DNA of 64,000 nt from Straminergon stramineum (GCA_963920665.1 OY987265.1:43467001-43531000); one strand, 5' to 3'. Positions 21,279 through 34,377 are shown, counted from the stretch's first letter. The notes: a model not told the origin generated them from the letters alone. A program made the numbers and translations.

Positions 21279-22485
21279 AGTCACCTTGATAAGTATTGCA
21301 AAATTTAGAAGGATTTAAAAAAATTTCAATGTCAAACAAGCTCAAGGAGGTCATTTAGAGTACATGTCTATTGAAAACCACACGTGTAGAAATTTTTGAA
21401 TCCCTATATTATATTATTATATTTTTTTAATAAATAGATTTTTTGACTTTGAAATTTTATTTTTTGAATTTTTTTTGAATTTTTATTTGTTAATAATATT
21501 TAGTTACAAATTTCTGAAGTAAAAAGATACATTATAGAGATGAAAATAATTTTCACCCCCTTTGTTATATGAAAAAATTGTTTGAAAATGAACAAAAATT
21601 TTCCTAACAATAACTCTCTATAGAAAGTTCATTTTCTTAAATATTGATGTAATCATCATCTAAATGTATTTTCTATAAATCTTTGAGTTGAAAAAATGCC
21701 ATTTCAACTCATTTTTCAATCTATTATAGAAATCATTTCATATATCATTTGAATTGGAAATTTTTGCCAATAGATACATATAGTCATTATTAAACAAAGC
21801 TCAAATTACAAGTTGAAATTTGAGATTATTAAAAAGTAAATAGGGGGTCAAAAAATCACTTAGATGCAAGTAATTTGAAAAAGATACACCAAGTGTACCC
21901 CCAACAAATAAGATTGCTAAAAATATATTAAAAAAAATATAGATTAATTTTATTGGATGTATATAGTGATACCTATTCAAAAACATTTAAACCATTCAAT
22001 TCCAAATAATGAGGTGAAAGATTTGAGGAGTTTTATTTTGCTAGCAATGAACATAAAAGTCAGATATAAAGTCACTTTTTGAACTCAATTTTGAAATAAT
22101 TTCAGTACAACCAAAAAAATGAGATATATATTTCTTACTATAACATTTTCACCATTGGATTTTGTAATTCCCAATTTCTTGTGAAAGTTATCAACGATTT
22201 TGTTTTTCTTTCTTCTAGTATCATCATTTGCTTTATAATTTTTTAAATATGAATGAAAGTTTTTTTGGTTTAAATTATTTTCCATTTATTTTCAACCCAT
22301 TTCCAAATTCATTGACTAAAATGCACAAGTTATAGGACATATGTACATTTTTCTAAAAATGTCAAAGATAAAACTTCACCACTTGGAAGGGCTAAAATAG
22401 CCTAGATTTTGAAGTTTAGGCACAATGAGCTTGCAATTGGTTGGGATCTTCACTTTACAATTGGGGGAGGGTGTACTTGACCAAA

Positions 22486-23436
22486 TGAACCCCTAAAGGA
22501 CTAAGTTGCATTTTTGGCAACGTAGCAATTTGGGGCAACTCAATACAAATGAAATTCTTTTTTTTTTCTTTGAAATTTTCACACAACATGTTGACAAGGT
22601 TTTTCTTTAAGGCCTCACAATTTTCATAACTTTTGACTGTATGGCTAAAAAATTATTGTATGATATGCAATTTATTTCTCAACTTGTGCAACCTTTGTAG
22701 ATAAAAAAATCAACTTTTTTCTAAAACAAAAATTTGAAATTGGTTTTCTAGATTTACATATACATGGAAATCTTTGAATCATTCCATTTTGATTAATGAC
22801 AAGAAAGTTACGAGGAGTTTTAGTTTGCGGGCAATTATGGATTCTCTATTCCAAAATAAACTTTGAAGTCCTTTATTTAACTCAATTTCCGATATTTTTT
22901 GACAAAAATAAAATCATTGGATGTTGATTGTTTATTAAAACATTATAACCATTGGGATTGGCATTTTTGAATTCCATAACTAAATTCTTTAATAATTTTG
23001 TATTTTGAATGATCCTCTACTTCTTTCATTATACTATTTTTTTCCTATATGTTGTACAATTCCAAATGATCTAAAGAAATTTCAAACATTTAATCAACAT
23101 GCCTTGAAGAATTAATCCAAAGAAGTACCACCGTCATGGACATTTTTTCATACAAATGTGACCTAGTGAAGTTGAAGTGCTACTACCCTATTTTTCCTAG
23201 GGCCGAAAAATGGATTTTTGTCAATTCAAACGCTAATATCTTGCAACCCACATGGCATAAGTTTCTGAAATTTTTTCCACATCTTCTCAAACCAACGTAC
23301 TACAAGATCCTACCTTTGCATGTGTCTAAAATTTATTTATTTTTCTAAAATTTGGTACTTGCTCTAGAAATGGCAATTTTAGAGTGTTTTGGGTGAAAAC
23401 ATAGTCACATAACTTTAATAATTAGGGAGGGATTAA
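22486..23436 (+). mobile_element. TTAA-family element, about 950 bp, right end decayed
   Basis: TGAA followed by CCCCTAAAGGACTAAG at 22490 is the family's left end. The right end is broken by an insertion in CTTTAATAATTAGGGAGGGA before TTAA near 23433. The interior matches the 944-bp copy throughout, including CACATCTTC and GCTAATATCTTGCAA. Confidence 0.7.
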
Positions 23437-24331
23437 CTTAAGGATTCAATAGTTGGAATTTGTTAAGAAATAAATATAGATGATAGAAGATTTTAGCCTT
23501 GCTTAGGGACTTGTATTTTGAAGCAATTTTGGGCCTCTAAAGATGAAAGAACTTTAGGAATTCAGTGTTAGTATATACAATGGCAAATTGCGAGATTGTT
23601 ATGGAACAACTATCTTGAGAAGTACAAAGCTTCGAAACCTACTAAAGAGTCCCCAAACCATATGGTACATGCACCTAATTGCGATCCACTCCTAATTTCA
23701 TTTTAAATCCTATATCCATGCTTGTTGTTCTTCTCTTATTTGTATGACTCATATCTCATAAGAATATAAGACAAATATGGTGATACTAAATTTAAATTTG
23801 AAATGAATGTAAAGTGAAAATTGTGATGCAATTAGGTGGATGTTCCACTTATTAGGTTTACAAGACAAAAGAAAATGATCATTCTAGTTAAGTTGCTAAT
23901 GGCCAATTTTAGGTGCTGAGAAGCTTGCTATGATGAACAACATTATATGGCTTGAATTTCAACCAACCAAATTTGTGATTGAATATAGAAAAATTTATTC
24001 AAAGTTGAATAGTTGTTTTGTTCCAATATTTATAACAAATTTTTAAAAAGTATTGAAACACAATTCACAAATTAATAAGTTGCTACAAATTCATTAGTGA
24101 ATTTAGTATATTTTGTTCAAAATGGATATTAAAATTGTATGAGTATGGTAGTACATTCAATTTGCCATTCAGCCCTAAAGGACAACCAACATTGTTGTTT
24201 CTTGTTCTATGTTTTGTCCACCAGGGTTTTGAATGGAAACTTGAAAATATTTGTTGCGGGAGATGAAGGTGGAGTTGCAAAAGCATAGATTTTCAAAATA
24301 ACACTTGGGTGATGATTCAATGCAACATTTG

Positions 24332-24526
24332 TACATTGAATAGGGGTATTAAGGGGACCAAAAAAATTAAAGGATCTAATTTTGGAAAATTGTAGATGTT
24401 TAAAATATGATGTACATCCCCTAGACACTTCAATAACTCTTGATGTACAATAAAGGTAGATATTTATATAGTATGAGATGTCGATTAATTAGTATGGGTC
24501 ACCTTAATACCCCTATATTCACTGTA
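24332..24526 (-). mobile_element. TA MITE family 1 copy with proven empty site
   Basis: Ends TACATTGAATAGGGGTATTA and ACCCCTATATTCACTGTA. Copy B reads GCATTAGTAGTTTTGA (TA at 33404-33405) where copy A has the insertion between CATTTGTA and TAGTTTTGA. This confirms a TA target and about 190-bp insert. Confidence 0.9.
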
Positions 24527-24552
24527 GTTTTGATAGGACACAACATTGGATT

Positions 24553-25510
24553 AAGGTAAATCAGCCCATGACAAGCAAATTGCCTATTGCAGTCATCTAG
24601 AAAACCACCCAATAAGGTAGAAGGCTCATAAATTGATCATCTAAGGGTTGGTCCAACTTTTTTATGTATTTCTATTCATGGGAATATTTTTATCTAATTT
24701 TTCAGTCAAAGAGAAATAGATGTAGAATGTAACACAAGTGGTTTCATATTTTTTGAAGCATTATTGAATTATTTATGAATTTTCAAACAAGTTTTGTCAT
24801 AGGTCCCTATTTATGTCAGTAGGTCTTCCATAAATTGTTCACTTGAAAGTTATAAAGAGAAATGGGGAAAGCAAGGACAATGATTGGCTCTGACAATAAA
24901 TTATATTTTTTTCCTCGATCCATTCAAATGACTCTAAAGGTTGATTTAAAGACCATTTAATGTCCATTTCAGAGCTAAAGTAGGGACAATTCTAAATACC
25001 CTAACAGAGTTTGAACCTCCTACCTTAGAGTTTTACATCAACCCATGGCAGATTTTAAAAAAAAATGAGATTAGGACTATATTAGGCTGATTTGTGACCA
25101 TAATCTTGTCTTGGGAGATGGTCATGGAGTTATTAGTGACTGTCATAGGGCACTTACACCATTCAAGTGTAAATTGGTCATAAAAAGTTATTTTTTTTAT
25201 TCCTTCATGTCATGGCCATGTTAGGAAATGTTGTAGCCATGTTAGAAAATGTTGTGATTGTTTTAGGTGATAAGTTGACCATTATGGAAACCTTTCTTGC
25301 TGATTTGGGGTAGTCTATAGACTGTGTTGGGCCAATTGGGTTGTACACTTCAAAAATTCATAAAAAATTCTTACTTTGTCCAAAAAAATAAAATTTCAAT
25401 TGCTTCCTTCAATTCTCACATATGTTTATGTATGGAAAAAAATCTGAACCATTTTGCTAATGGCAACAACACAGACCACTCATTCTGCCTATCATAGGCA
25501 GGTTTACCTT
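24553..25510. mobile_element. 958-bp element with AAGGTAAA ends
   Basis: Left end AAGGTAAATCAGCCCATGAC; right end TGCCTATCATAGGCAGGTTT followed by ACCTT, an inverted repeat of about 25 bp with a few mismatches. It is absent from copy B, where flanking sequence runs through (near 33430). Internal sequence has no long frame. It is related by its ends to 43774-44249. Confidence 0.72.
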
Positions 25511-25514
25511 GTGT

Positions 25515-25860
25515 CCCAAGCGCCCACTTGGAGAGGACTACATAGATTGAGATACATAAGCTTAGATTTTTTGAGAAAGCATTTTAATTGAATCATACCC
25601 AGACGTTGATAAGCCGGATTGTTCGTAGATTTGAAGATGCAGCACATTGCATACCCACGTTTGCCCACTTGCCTTCATACGCCCAACAATATTAGAATAC
25701 GTAGATTGCGTTGCAAAAGTGTAGATCTTGTGGAAAGTGGTTCAATTTGACCAAAGCCTAATGATGATTCGATAAATGCTTTGTAGATATAATAGATGTA
25801 CATGCGTGAATGAAATCCCAGTATCCCACCAAGGTTTCCCTGTCAGTTTAACCCTTACAG
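25515..25860 (-). repeat. ATCTACG box array 5, decayed
   Basis: CATAGATTGAG, GCTTAGAT, CGTAGATTTGAAG, CGTAGATTGCG, GTGTAGAT and TGTAGAT mark the triads. Order matches array 7 at 33460-33720. Confidence 0.65.
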
Positions 25861-26407
25861 AACCTTGCAAGTCCAATGAGCATTTTGAAAGTCAAAACCT
25901 AAATTTTCACATAGTTCTTAGTTTTAAATATTTTTAAGCTTAATAAAGAAAATGTAGCTCCAATAATCTCATTTCTACTCCATTTTAATTTCTTTCTAAA
26001 TTGTTAAAATAGAAATTTTTGTGACACTTGAGGATAGCATCTTGGAAGCTCAAAATACACTACTTTGGGACTTTTTCTATTGAATATCTCTTGGTGTCAG
26101 ATCAGGGAGTACACCAATTATACCATGATGTTTGTCACTATCATTTATATTTTTCTTTGAAAATGTATACTATTTTTATCATCCTTGTAATTGGTATGAT
26201 TTTTACAAAGAAAATTCTTTAAAAATTATCATAAAATTCAATTTGGATTTATTAATTATTAAAAAAATGAGATTATACATATATATTTTTGTGTGTGTGT
26301 GTGTGAAAAATATCAAAATTTCTGAAATTGTGTGTTTCAATAGGAAATCTAATGGAAGTTTAACCAAGCATGGATATGAAATGTTTCTATAAGGGTCAAA
26401 TGCACAA

Positions 26408-26672
26408 AGTATCCATACCTTAAGTTAGTTAGTTAGTTAGTTTATTACGTTGAGATTTCATGGACTGTGCCTCCCCCGGCCACGTGCTTGGTACCATCAA
26501 AAAGCCCTTGGTGAGGAGGGGTGCACCAGCTTTGTTTCCTGGCATTCGGACCTATGATGTGAAAGTTATTGAATTTCAAAGTTTTTTTCAATAAAAAAAA
26601 TGAGAAAATGAGAAAATTACTTTTACTTTTCTTCTAACTATGGTAACAGCACAAGGCACACTAGTGTACCTA
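26408..26672. mobile_element. 260-bp repeat family with (TTAG)n start
   Basis: Starts with GTTAGTTAGTTAGTT and contains CTTGGTACCATCAAAAAG, GAGGAGGGGTGCA and GACCTATGATGTGAAAGTTA. Related copies lie at about 43311-43770, 44409-44760, 47155-47255, 51794-52253, 60213-60560 and 63000-63240. It is absent from copy B at the matching point (about 34325). Terminal structure is unclear, and no coding potential is seen. Confidence 0.55.
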
Positions 26673-26684
26673 AAGCCACGATTC

Positions 26685-26876
26685 TACATTGAATAGGGGT
26701 ATTAACGGGACCAAAAAATTAAAGGGATTGATTGTGGAAAGTTGTAGATGTTTGAAACATGATGTACATCCCTGGGACACTTTAATAACTATTGTGCACA
26801 ATAAAGGTAGATATTTAGATAGTGTGAAATGTTGATTAAATTAATATGGATCCCCTTAATACCCCTATTATGTATA
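26685..26876 (-). mobile_element. TA MITE family 1 copy
   Basis: Ends TACATTGAATAGGGGTATTA and ACCCCTATTATGTA. Copy B runs from ATTCTAG straight into AGGGGATTTT near 34360, so it is the empty site. Confidence 0.85.
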
Positions 26877-26892
26877 GAAGGGATTTTAAAGT

Positions 26893-27105
26893 TTAAAGCC
26901 ACCTATTAAGAGGTCTTATGTTGTTAGACATTTTGACATCCATACTTACTTCTTTGCAAATTGATTGTGTATGTGTAGTTCCTTGAGTACTAGTTGTAAT
27001 TATTATAAGAGGTTTTACAATCCATTTAATGTTATTGATATCATCTTTGAGTAGTTGATATTTGTTGGTTTTTAATGTTGTTGCTTCTTGTGAGTATTTT
27101 GTCAT
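26893..27105 (-). CDS. Short frame conserved between module copies
   Basis: A 70-codon frame whose counterpart in copy B (34378-34575, 65 codons) stays open despite substitutions and a length difference in whole codons. Both end KMSNNIRPLNRWL or RMSNNIQPLDRWL, and copy A' codes GMSNDVQPVDRWL near 9395-9433. The N-terminal part is Lys/Asn-rich. It may be a remnant of a protein once coded by the module. With only two or three diverged copies, chance preservation is possible. Confidence 0.25.
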   Translation of the reverse strand: MTKYSQEATTLKTNKYQLLKDDINNIKWIVKPLIIITTSTQGTTHTQSICKEVSMDVKMSNNIRPLNRWL

Positions 27106-28201
27106 TGTAGTAAATGAATTCCAAACATTGTATTTAGTGATTTTTGGTTGTTTGTAGTGGTGGAGGGTGTTGGTATTGTATAGTTTTATATTTAATAGAT
27201 CAAGGTAGAGTTTGCCATTGCCATTGCAATTTATAGTAGGTTGGCAAGAACGTAGTAGTAGTCATAATGGTACAATTTGTTTATAATAGGAGTTTCTTCA
27301 CCAAATATGCATGCATTCATCAATGTAAATCATCTTGTGGTTGTACGTGACATTTACAATCTCCATATTCATTATATTATTGTCTTGTGCTTTATATATG
27401 TAGCATTTTTATATGGAGTTTTGTACACTATAGGAGTATATGTATTTACGTGACTATTGATTTAGGTTGTATAGAAGGCATTTTTTATGGGATGGATATT
27501 CTCTTGGTCAAAAGAGATGTTTGTAGGCTTGGCCTATATATTTTTTGTATTGAAATTTTAAAAATTGTGTAATTTGTGCATTTGTAATGGTGGGATTAGT
27601 CTAGAATTTATTTAATAGGTGGTAATTGGGATGGTTTTATTTTCTATATATTTTTTGACAAATGGAAATTTGTAAGTTATATTAGTATAGGGAATTTCAT
27701 TAAAATGACATATTCTATATGCTCTTTTTAGACCACATTGTCTAAGCTATAAAAGTGCCATCTAGGACATGTATACATCTCAAACTACGTGGTCTAAATT
27801 GTAAAAGTGCCAAAGTTGAGGAATGGTGCCATTTTAACAAAATTCTCCATTAGTATTTTCATAGGCAATTTGGGTCTACATAAGATTTTAGGAGGTGGAT
27901 TGGTCCTTTGTATGGCATGTGTTCAAGGGGAAAAAATCATCTTTGTCGAAGTAGTACATTATAGAAAGTGCATGTTTGCATTCCAGTTTGGGAAGTTTAT
28001 GCTCTTTTTGGTTTCCTATTGTAGCTATTGCATTGGCCATGTCTTTTCTTGTGATGTTATTATGTGCTTTAACTCTTTGTAGTATATAGGAGGAAGTAAG
28101 GCTTTGGAACATGTAGACAATGGACATTAACATTGTTCTATATGGATGGTTATATTGTGATGCTAGGCATTTGATGTGATTGAGAATTAGATAAACGGAA
28201 T

Positions 28202-29135
28202 TTAACCCCTAAAGTTTCTTGACTATGTTATCACCAAAAAACCCTCAAAAATTGCCATTTCTAATACAAGTACCAAAATTTTGAAAAATATCATTTGTAG
28301 ACACATGTAACCATAGGATCTTGTATCTCACTATATTGAGAAGATGTGTAAAAGAATTCAAAAAATTCCACCATGTAGATTGCAAGATATTAGCATTTGA
28401 AGTGACAAAAATCTTTTTTTGGGCCCTATGAAAAAATGGGCAACTACACTTCACAAGGTCACATTTGTATGAAAACTTGTCCAAATTGGTGGTGCTTCTT
28501 TAGATTCATTCTTCAATGCAAGTTGGCTACATACTTGAAAATTTTCAGATCATTTGGAATTGTGCAACATATAGGAAAAAAATAGTAAGTAGAAAGATGT
28601 AGAGAATGATTCAAAATATTAAATTGTTAACAATTTATTAATGGAATTGAAAAATCCCAATCCTAGTGGTTGTAATGTTGTAATAAACAATCTACATCTA
28701 ATGTTTTTATTTTTTTCAAAAAATTATTGAAAATTGAGTTAAATAATGGACTTCAAAGTTTATTTTAGAGGAGAGAATCCATACTTGCCCGCAAACTAAA
28801 ACATCTCATGACTTTTGGCTCATTGATCAAAATGGAATGATTCAAAGTTGTTTATGTATATAGAAATCTAGAAAACCAATTTCAAATTTTTATTTTTGAA
28901 AAAAATGATTTTTTCAGATCTGCCCAGACTGCTCGAGTTGAGAAACAAACTACATATTAGGCCATAACTTTTGACTCATATTTCCAAATGCCCTGAAATT
29001 TAGTGCATGTGAAAGGTATTCCTCGTCTACACTTCTATTAAACTTTGGGCCAAAAACATGGAAATCTCTAGGCACACATACCTACCCCCAAAAGTTATGT
29101 TGCCAAAAAACACACCTTGGTCCTTTAGGGGTTAG
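28202..29135 (-). mobile_element. 934-bp TTAA element at the A/B junction
   Basis: TTAA (28202-28205) plus CCCCTAAAG at one end and CCTTTAGGGG plus TTAG (29132-29135) at the other. Interior is the reverse complement of 20335-21278. Copy A' has an uninterrupted TTAA (6592-6595) at the position matching the left flank. The right flank is the start of copy B, so the element sits exactly on the boundary between the tandem modules. Confidence 0.8.
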
Positions 29136-29339
29136 GTACAAATTGTAAGATAATGAGTTGTACTTATTATAAAAGCATAAAAACCCCAACATCCGAGACA
29201 AATTTAGAACAACCAATTATATTGGAAGAAAAGCTTGCAAGGAATTCGTGAATTATGATGTTTGAATTTTAACCAAGATGACTAGAAAATAAATTATTAA
29301 ACCTAATTTCATTACTTTAAAGGAGCATTTGAAGACAAC

Positions 29340-29531
29340 TACATTGAATAGGGGTATTAAGGGGACATGTACTAAATAATTGACATTCCACACTATATAA
29401 ATATCTACCTTCACTATACATTAGTAGTTGTTGAAGTGTTCAATAGATGTACATCATGTTTCAAACATCTACACTTTTCCACAATCAATCCCTTCAATTT
29501 TTTGGTCCCCTTAATACCCCTATTTAGTGTA
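29340..29531 (+). mobile_element. TA MITE family 1 copy
   Basis: Ends TACATTGAATAGGGGTATTA and ACCCCTATTTAGTGTA, inner GGTCCCCTTAAT. Copy A runs through the site near 18065 without it. Confidence 0.88.
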
Positions 29532-29631
29532 GCCACTTTGTTACAATAATTGTATCAAATTCGTAGAAACAAGTAAAACAAATTAATAAGTTGCTTCAAG
29601 TTTAATATTGAGTTTAGAATATTCATTTCAA

Positions 29632-29925
29632 ATGGCTACCAAAAAACAGATCAAGTTTACAACAGCATATAATTTCTGAAAACAGTTTCAATTCGATCAT
29701 ACTCCGGTGCTCATTTGACGCAGTCAGATGGAAGATTTGAAGGGAGGCTGTCACCAGCATCAGAATAAGTAGATTGAATCACGGAAACGTAGATGTTCGA
29801 GAAAACATATTCATTCAATCAGACACTGGCAATGATTCGTGGCAACAGTCGTAGATTCGAAGGTACAGCACGCACTGGCATGCGCGGCCGCCCCAACCGA
29901 CCAAGCCTTGCCACTTGCCTTCTTG
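29632..29925 (-). repeat. ATCTACG box array 6, shortened
   Basis: CGTAGATGTTCGAG and CGTAGATTCGAAGG remain, with the AGTAGATTGAATCACGGAAA box upstream. The sequence is cut off after GCCACTTGCCTTCTTG, where it joins the block that in copy A begins near 18965, so about 500 bp of array present in copy A is missing here. Confidence 0.7.
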
Positions 29926-30829
29926 TTTAGGGAACTTGTACATTTGACTTTGAATCTTTGTAGCTTAAAATTTTGCACTATTGATTTAGAATTTTTGATT
30001 TTTGATGGTGAAGAATTGAGCTGAGAGTCTAGGAAAAAAATTCAAGAAAAGAACTCTAAATTTTCACTCAATCATTAAAAAATTATTGAGTAAAAGTAGA
30101 GTTCAAGATTGAAGAGAAAACTAAATCATTAATAGCTTTAAGATGGAATTGAAACACACTAATGTCAATGGTGAGATTGTTTTAGCAAGAGATCTTAACC
30201 TTGAGAATTTTTTTTTAAATTGTGAAAATTGAATTCAGAAATTAATCCTACAAGTTATTTTTTCAAGAAGCTGCTTCGATTGTCAAAAAAACAAGATTGT
30301 CAATAACTTTCATATCACTATTCCAAATGGAATGGATCAAAGCTTCCAAGTAAGAAAAACAACTTTTTAGAATACAATAAGAGAAACAACTTTTTAAAAT
30401 TTATTATTTTAAGTTCTGTGGGTTTTTTAAAAATTTCTATCTACCAAATTAAAATTTGCATTTTTTGTGCCATAAATTTGACTCCAAGGCATTGATTGAA
30501 AATTTTAAAATATATACTTAGAAATTTAATGTGTTTTTCTATCTTCTCAAAAAGTTTCAAAAAATAACAATGAATATTGAGACCATAGAAGCCTGTCCAA
30601 AATCCATTTTGTCCTCCCCAAAATAGACAATAGCACTTTAGGGTTCAAGGAAAGTCTTAGTTGCATGAGAATGCATCCTATGGTTTTAACTTTGAGAATT
30701 TTCAAAATACCACTCAAGTGTGAAGAAAATTATGAAATGACTTGTGTTGAAATTCTTGTAAGGTTTCTAATAATTAATAACCTCATTAAATAACATTAGA
30801 ATTTTGCAAAGGCACAAAAGGTCATAAAA

Positions 30830-31050
30830 GGTCATTCTTTTGGATGGGACAACCTATCATTTTGGAAATGCAAAGCCCCTTCCCTTGTGGTTTAGAGTGA
30901 TCAAATGTGCTTCTCAATGTCCCAAATGTTGTGCTATTGGACTTCCATTGTTACCATGGAGCTTCTCATATATGGCCAAAGGATTAAATGTACCATGTCC
31001 TTGGATTTTATATGGGGAATTTTGTTTTTCTTTCTTTGTAGTTCTTGTGA
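30830..31050 (+). repeat. Conserved island, copy B
   Basis: Counterpart of 19845-20040 and, inverted, of 12973-13203. A 77-codon frame starts at ATG 30843-30845 or just before, but copy A has stops and frame changes in the same stretch, so I do not call a gene. Confidence 0.5.
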
Positions 31051-32762
31051 TTCTTTTAGAATTTAGAATTTAGTACTTTCTTGCTTGATTATTGTATGAG
31101 ATTGTTGTCTTTTGTAAGGAAATTTGTCTATGTAGTGATTTTTTTTACCATTTGAGGAGTGGAAGTGGAAGTATTTTATTCCATAATGGACTAAAGAGAC
31201 TACTTTGATTTTTTTGAGAATTTGGATAGGCCATGTTGACTTCATCATTTGAAATTTTTGCATTAACTTTTTGAGGATGGATGCTAAATAGTCTAATCTA
31301 CATGTGAAGCTTAGTTTAAGGTCACCTCAATAAACATTGCAAAATTTAGAAGGATTTTTAAAAATTTCAATGTCAAGGAGACTCATGGAGGTCACTTAGA
31401 GTGTCTATTAAAAAAACTTGTGTATATAAATTTTGGCCTTTCTATAATATATAATTAAATTGAAATTAGAAAAAACAAAAAACAAAATAAAATAGATTTC
31501 TGAATCTGAAAGTTTATGTTTTGAATTATTGGAATTTTTATTTTTTAATAATAATTAGTTACAAATGTTTGAAGTGAAAGGTACATTATAGAGATGAAAA
31601 TAATTGTCACCCCCTTTATTGTAAAAGAAAAATTGTCAAAAGAATGAAAAAAAAAATTCTAAAAATAACTCTCTATTGAAAGTTCATTTTTCTTAAATAT
31701 TGATGCAATGGACATCTAAATGTATCCTCTAAAAATATTTGAATTGAAAAACATGCCATTTCAATTAATTTTTCAACATATTCTAAAAATCATTTCTTCT
31801 ATTATTTGAGTTGGAAATTTTTGTCAATAGAAACACAATCATTTATTACACAAATCTCAAAATTATAGGTTAAAATTATAGATTCTTAAAAAGTAAATAA
31901 GAGGGCAAAAAACCACTTGAATGCAATTGGTTTGTTATAGATACACTAAGGGTGACCTCCTCAAGCAAACAAGGTAGCTAAAACTATATTCTAAAAATCT
32001 TGATTAATTTTATCGGATTATATATATTGATACCTACTCAAAAACATTTGTACCATTCAATTCCGATCAATGAGGTGAAAGTTATGAAGAGTTTTAATTT
32101 GCTAGCAATGAACATAAAAAACACATATAAAGTCACTTTTTGAACTCAATTTTGAAAATTTTCCAATACAAACCAAACCAAGATATGAATTTTTTACTGG
32201 AACATTTTCACCATTAGATTTTATAATTTTCAATTTCTTGTCAAAGTTATCAACAATATTACTTTTTTTTTAAACTTACAATACCACTATCTACTTTATA
32301 ATTTTTAAAAGATGAATGAAAGTTTTTTTTGGTTAAAAATGCTTTCCCATGTTGACTAAAGTGCACATATTATTTGGACATACATGTATTTTTCTAAAAA
32401 TGTTGAAAGACAAAACTTCACCTCTTGGAAGGGCTAAGTATCAGTACATACAATGGCAAATTGGGAGATTTTTATGAAACAATTGTCTTGAGAAGTGTAA
32501 AGCTTTCAAACCTACTAAAGAGTCCCCAAAGCATATGATAAGTGCACCTAATTGTGATCTGCTCCTAATTTCATTACAAATCCTATTAACATTGATGTTT
32601 GTTGTTTTTCTCTTATTTATGTTGCTCATATCTCATAAGACAAGTATGGCTATCCTAAATCTAGATTTGGAATGAATGTAGATTGAAAATTGTGATACAA
32701 TTAGATAGAGGTCACACTTACTAGGTGTACTTACTTTACTGGACAAAAGAAAATGATCATTC

Positions 32763-32956
32763 TACACTGAATAGGGATTTTAAGGGGACCCATACTTATT
32801 AATCGACATTTCGTACTATATAAATATCTACCTTCATTGTAAATCAATAGTTATTGAAGTGTTTAGGGGATGTACATCATGTTTCAAACATCTACAATTT
32901 TCCACAATAAATCCCTTTAATTTTTTGGTCCCCTTAATATCCCTATTCATGGAGTT
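32763..32956 (+). mobile_element. TA MITE family 1 copy, right end mutated
   Basis: Begins TACACTGAATAGGGATTTTA; right end CCCTATTCATGGAGTTAAG is altered from CAGTGTA. Copy A reads GATCATTCTAGTTAAG at 23877-23892, the empty TA site. Confidence 0.85.
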
Positions 32957-33324
32957 AAGTTGCTAATGGCCAATTGTATGTATAGAGAAGTTTCCAAGAT
33001 CAATGAAATTATATTTCTTGAATTTCAACCAAACCAGTGAATATAGAAAAAAAAATTATTTAGAGTCAATTAGCTAATTTGTTACAATATTTGTAACAAA
33101 TTTTAAGAAAATATCAAATATGTAACATATATAGTAAGTTGCTACAAATTCATCAATGAATTTAGAATTTTTTGTTCGAAATGACTTTCAAAAAAATGTT
33201 AAGGTAAATGCACATCCAATTTGCCATCGAGTTCCGATGCATGACTAGCAACAACAATATGATTTTGTATTCTTCGTTAGTCTACTAGGGATGTAGCCAT
33301 GTGAATGTGAACGTGAAAACAACT

Positions 33325-33780
33325 ATTGCAGGAGATGGAGATGGAGTTGCAAAGGTGTAGATTTACAAAATATCCCCTGGGTGCTGATTCGGCTCAGCAT
33401 TAGTAGTTTTGAAAGGACAGAGCGTTGGAATAAACCCCAAGTGCCCACCCGAAAAGGACTACGTAGATTGAGATACAGAACTGTAGATTGTTTGAGAAAG
33501 ACGTTCATTCGAATCAAAACCAGATGCTGATACGTCGGACTCTTCATAGATTTGAATCTTAACACTCTGCATACCCGCAGTCGCTCTGAGCTTCCCAATT
33601 GCCGTCATGCACCCAACATCATTTGAATACGTAGATTGCGTTGCATAAGCGTAGAGCTTGTGGAAAATAGTTCAATTCTATCAAAGCCTGACGATGATTC
33701 TATAAATGCTTTGTAGATATGACAAATGGATTTGTGCGAGTGACACACCCGTGAGGTTTCCCTTTGTTTAACTCTTATAG
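33325..33780 (-). repeat. ATCTACG box array 7
   Basis: GTGTAGAT, CGTAGATTGAG (about 33461), TGTAGAT, CATAGAT, CGTAGATTGCG (about 33631), CGTAGAG and TGTAGAT lie in the usual order. Reverse complement of array 2. Confidence 0.7.
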
Positions 33781-34377
33781 GACCTTGTAATGTAAGCCCA
33801 ACACAAATTTCGAAGTCCACACCTAAATTTTCACGTAGTTTTTGGTTTTAAATGTTCTTAGGCATAATTAAGAAAATGCAGCTCCAATAATCTAATTTTT
33901 ACTCCATTATCATTTTTTTCAAAATTGTTGAAATTGAATTTTTTGAGACACTTTGAAGATAGCATCTTGAAAGTTCAATATACACCACTTTTGAATTTTT
34001 TCTATTGAATTTCTCTTGGTGTGAGCTCAAGGAGTACACCAATTACACCATAATGTTTGTCACTACCATTTTCATTTTTTTTTTTTAAATTTATAATATT
34101 TATAGCATTTTTGTAATTGATATGATTTTTACAAAGAAAATTCTTTCAATTTTTTTAATAAATTTTCATTTTTAAAAATGAATTATTGAAAAATGAGATA
34201 AAATTTTGATATGTATACTAATACACATGAAAAATATCAAATTTTTGAAATATGTGTTTTAATAAGAAATCTACTGAAAATTTAACCTAACTTGGATATG
34301 AAATGTTTCTTTATAAGGGTCAAATGTACATACAAAGAATGCACTTAGGGCCACAATTCTAGAGGGGATTTTTAAGT

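Larger units (their letters stand above)
17865..28201 (+). repeat. Module copy A
   Basis: Aligns by eye with copy B (29136-36660). 17880-18080 matches 29160-29335, array 4 matches 29632-29925, 18960-20335 matches 29925-31316, 21279-22440 matches 31320-32430, 23565-24330 matches 32435-33400, 25515-26400 matches 33430-34320, and 26880-28140 matches 34365-36250. Private insertions are TTAA elements (20335-21278, about 22486-23436), TA MITEs (24332-24526, 26685-26876), a 958-bp AAGGTAA element and a 260-bp repeat at 26408. No intact gene is present. Confidence 0.75.
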
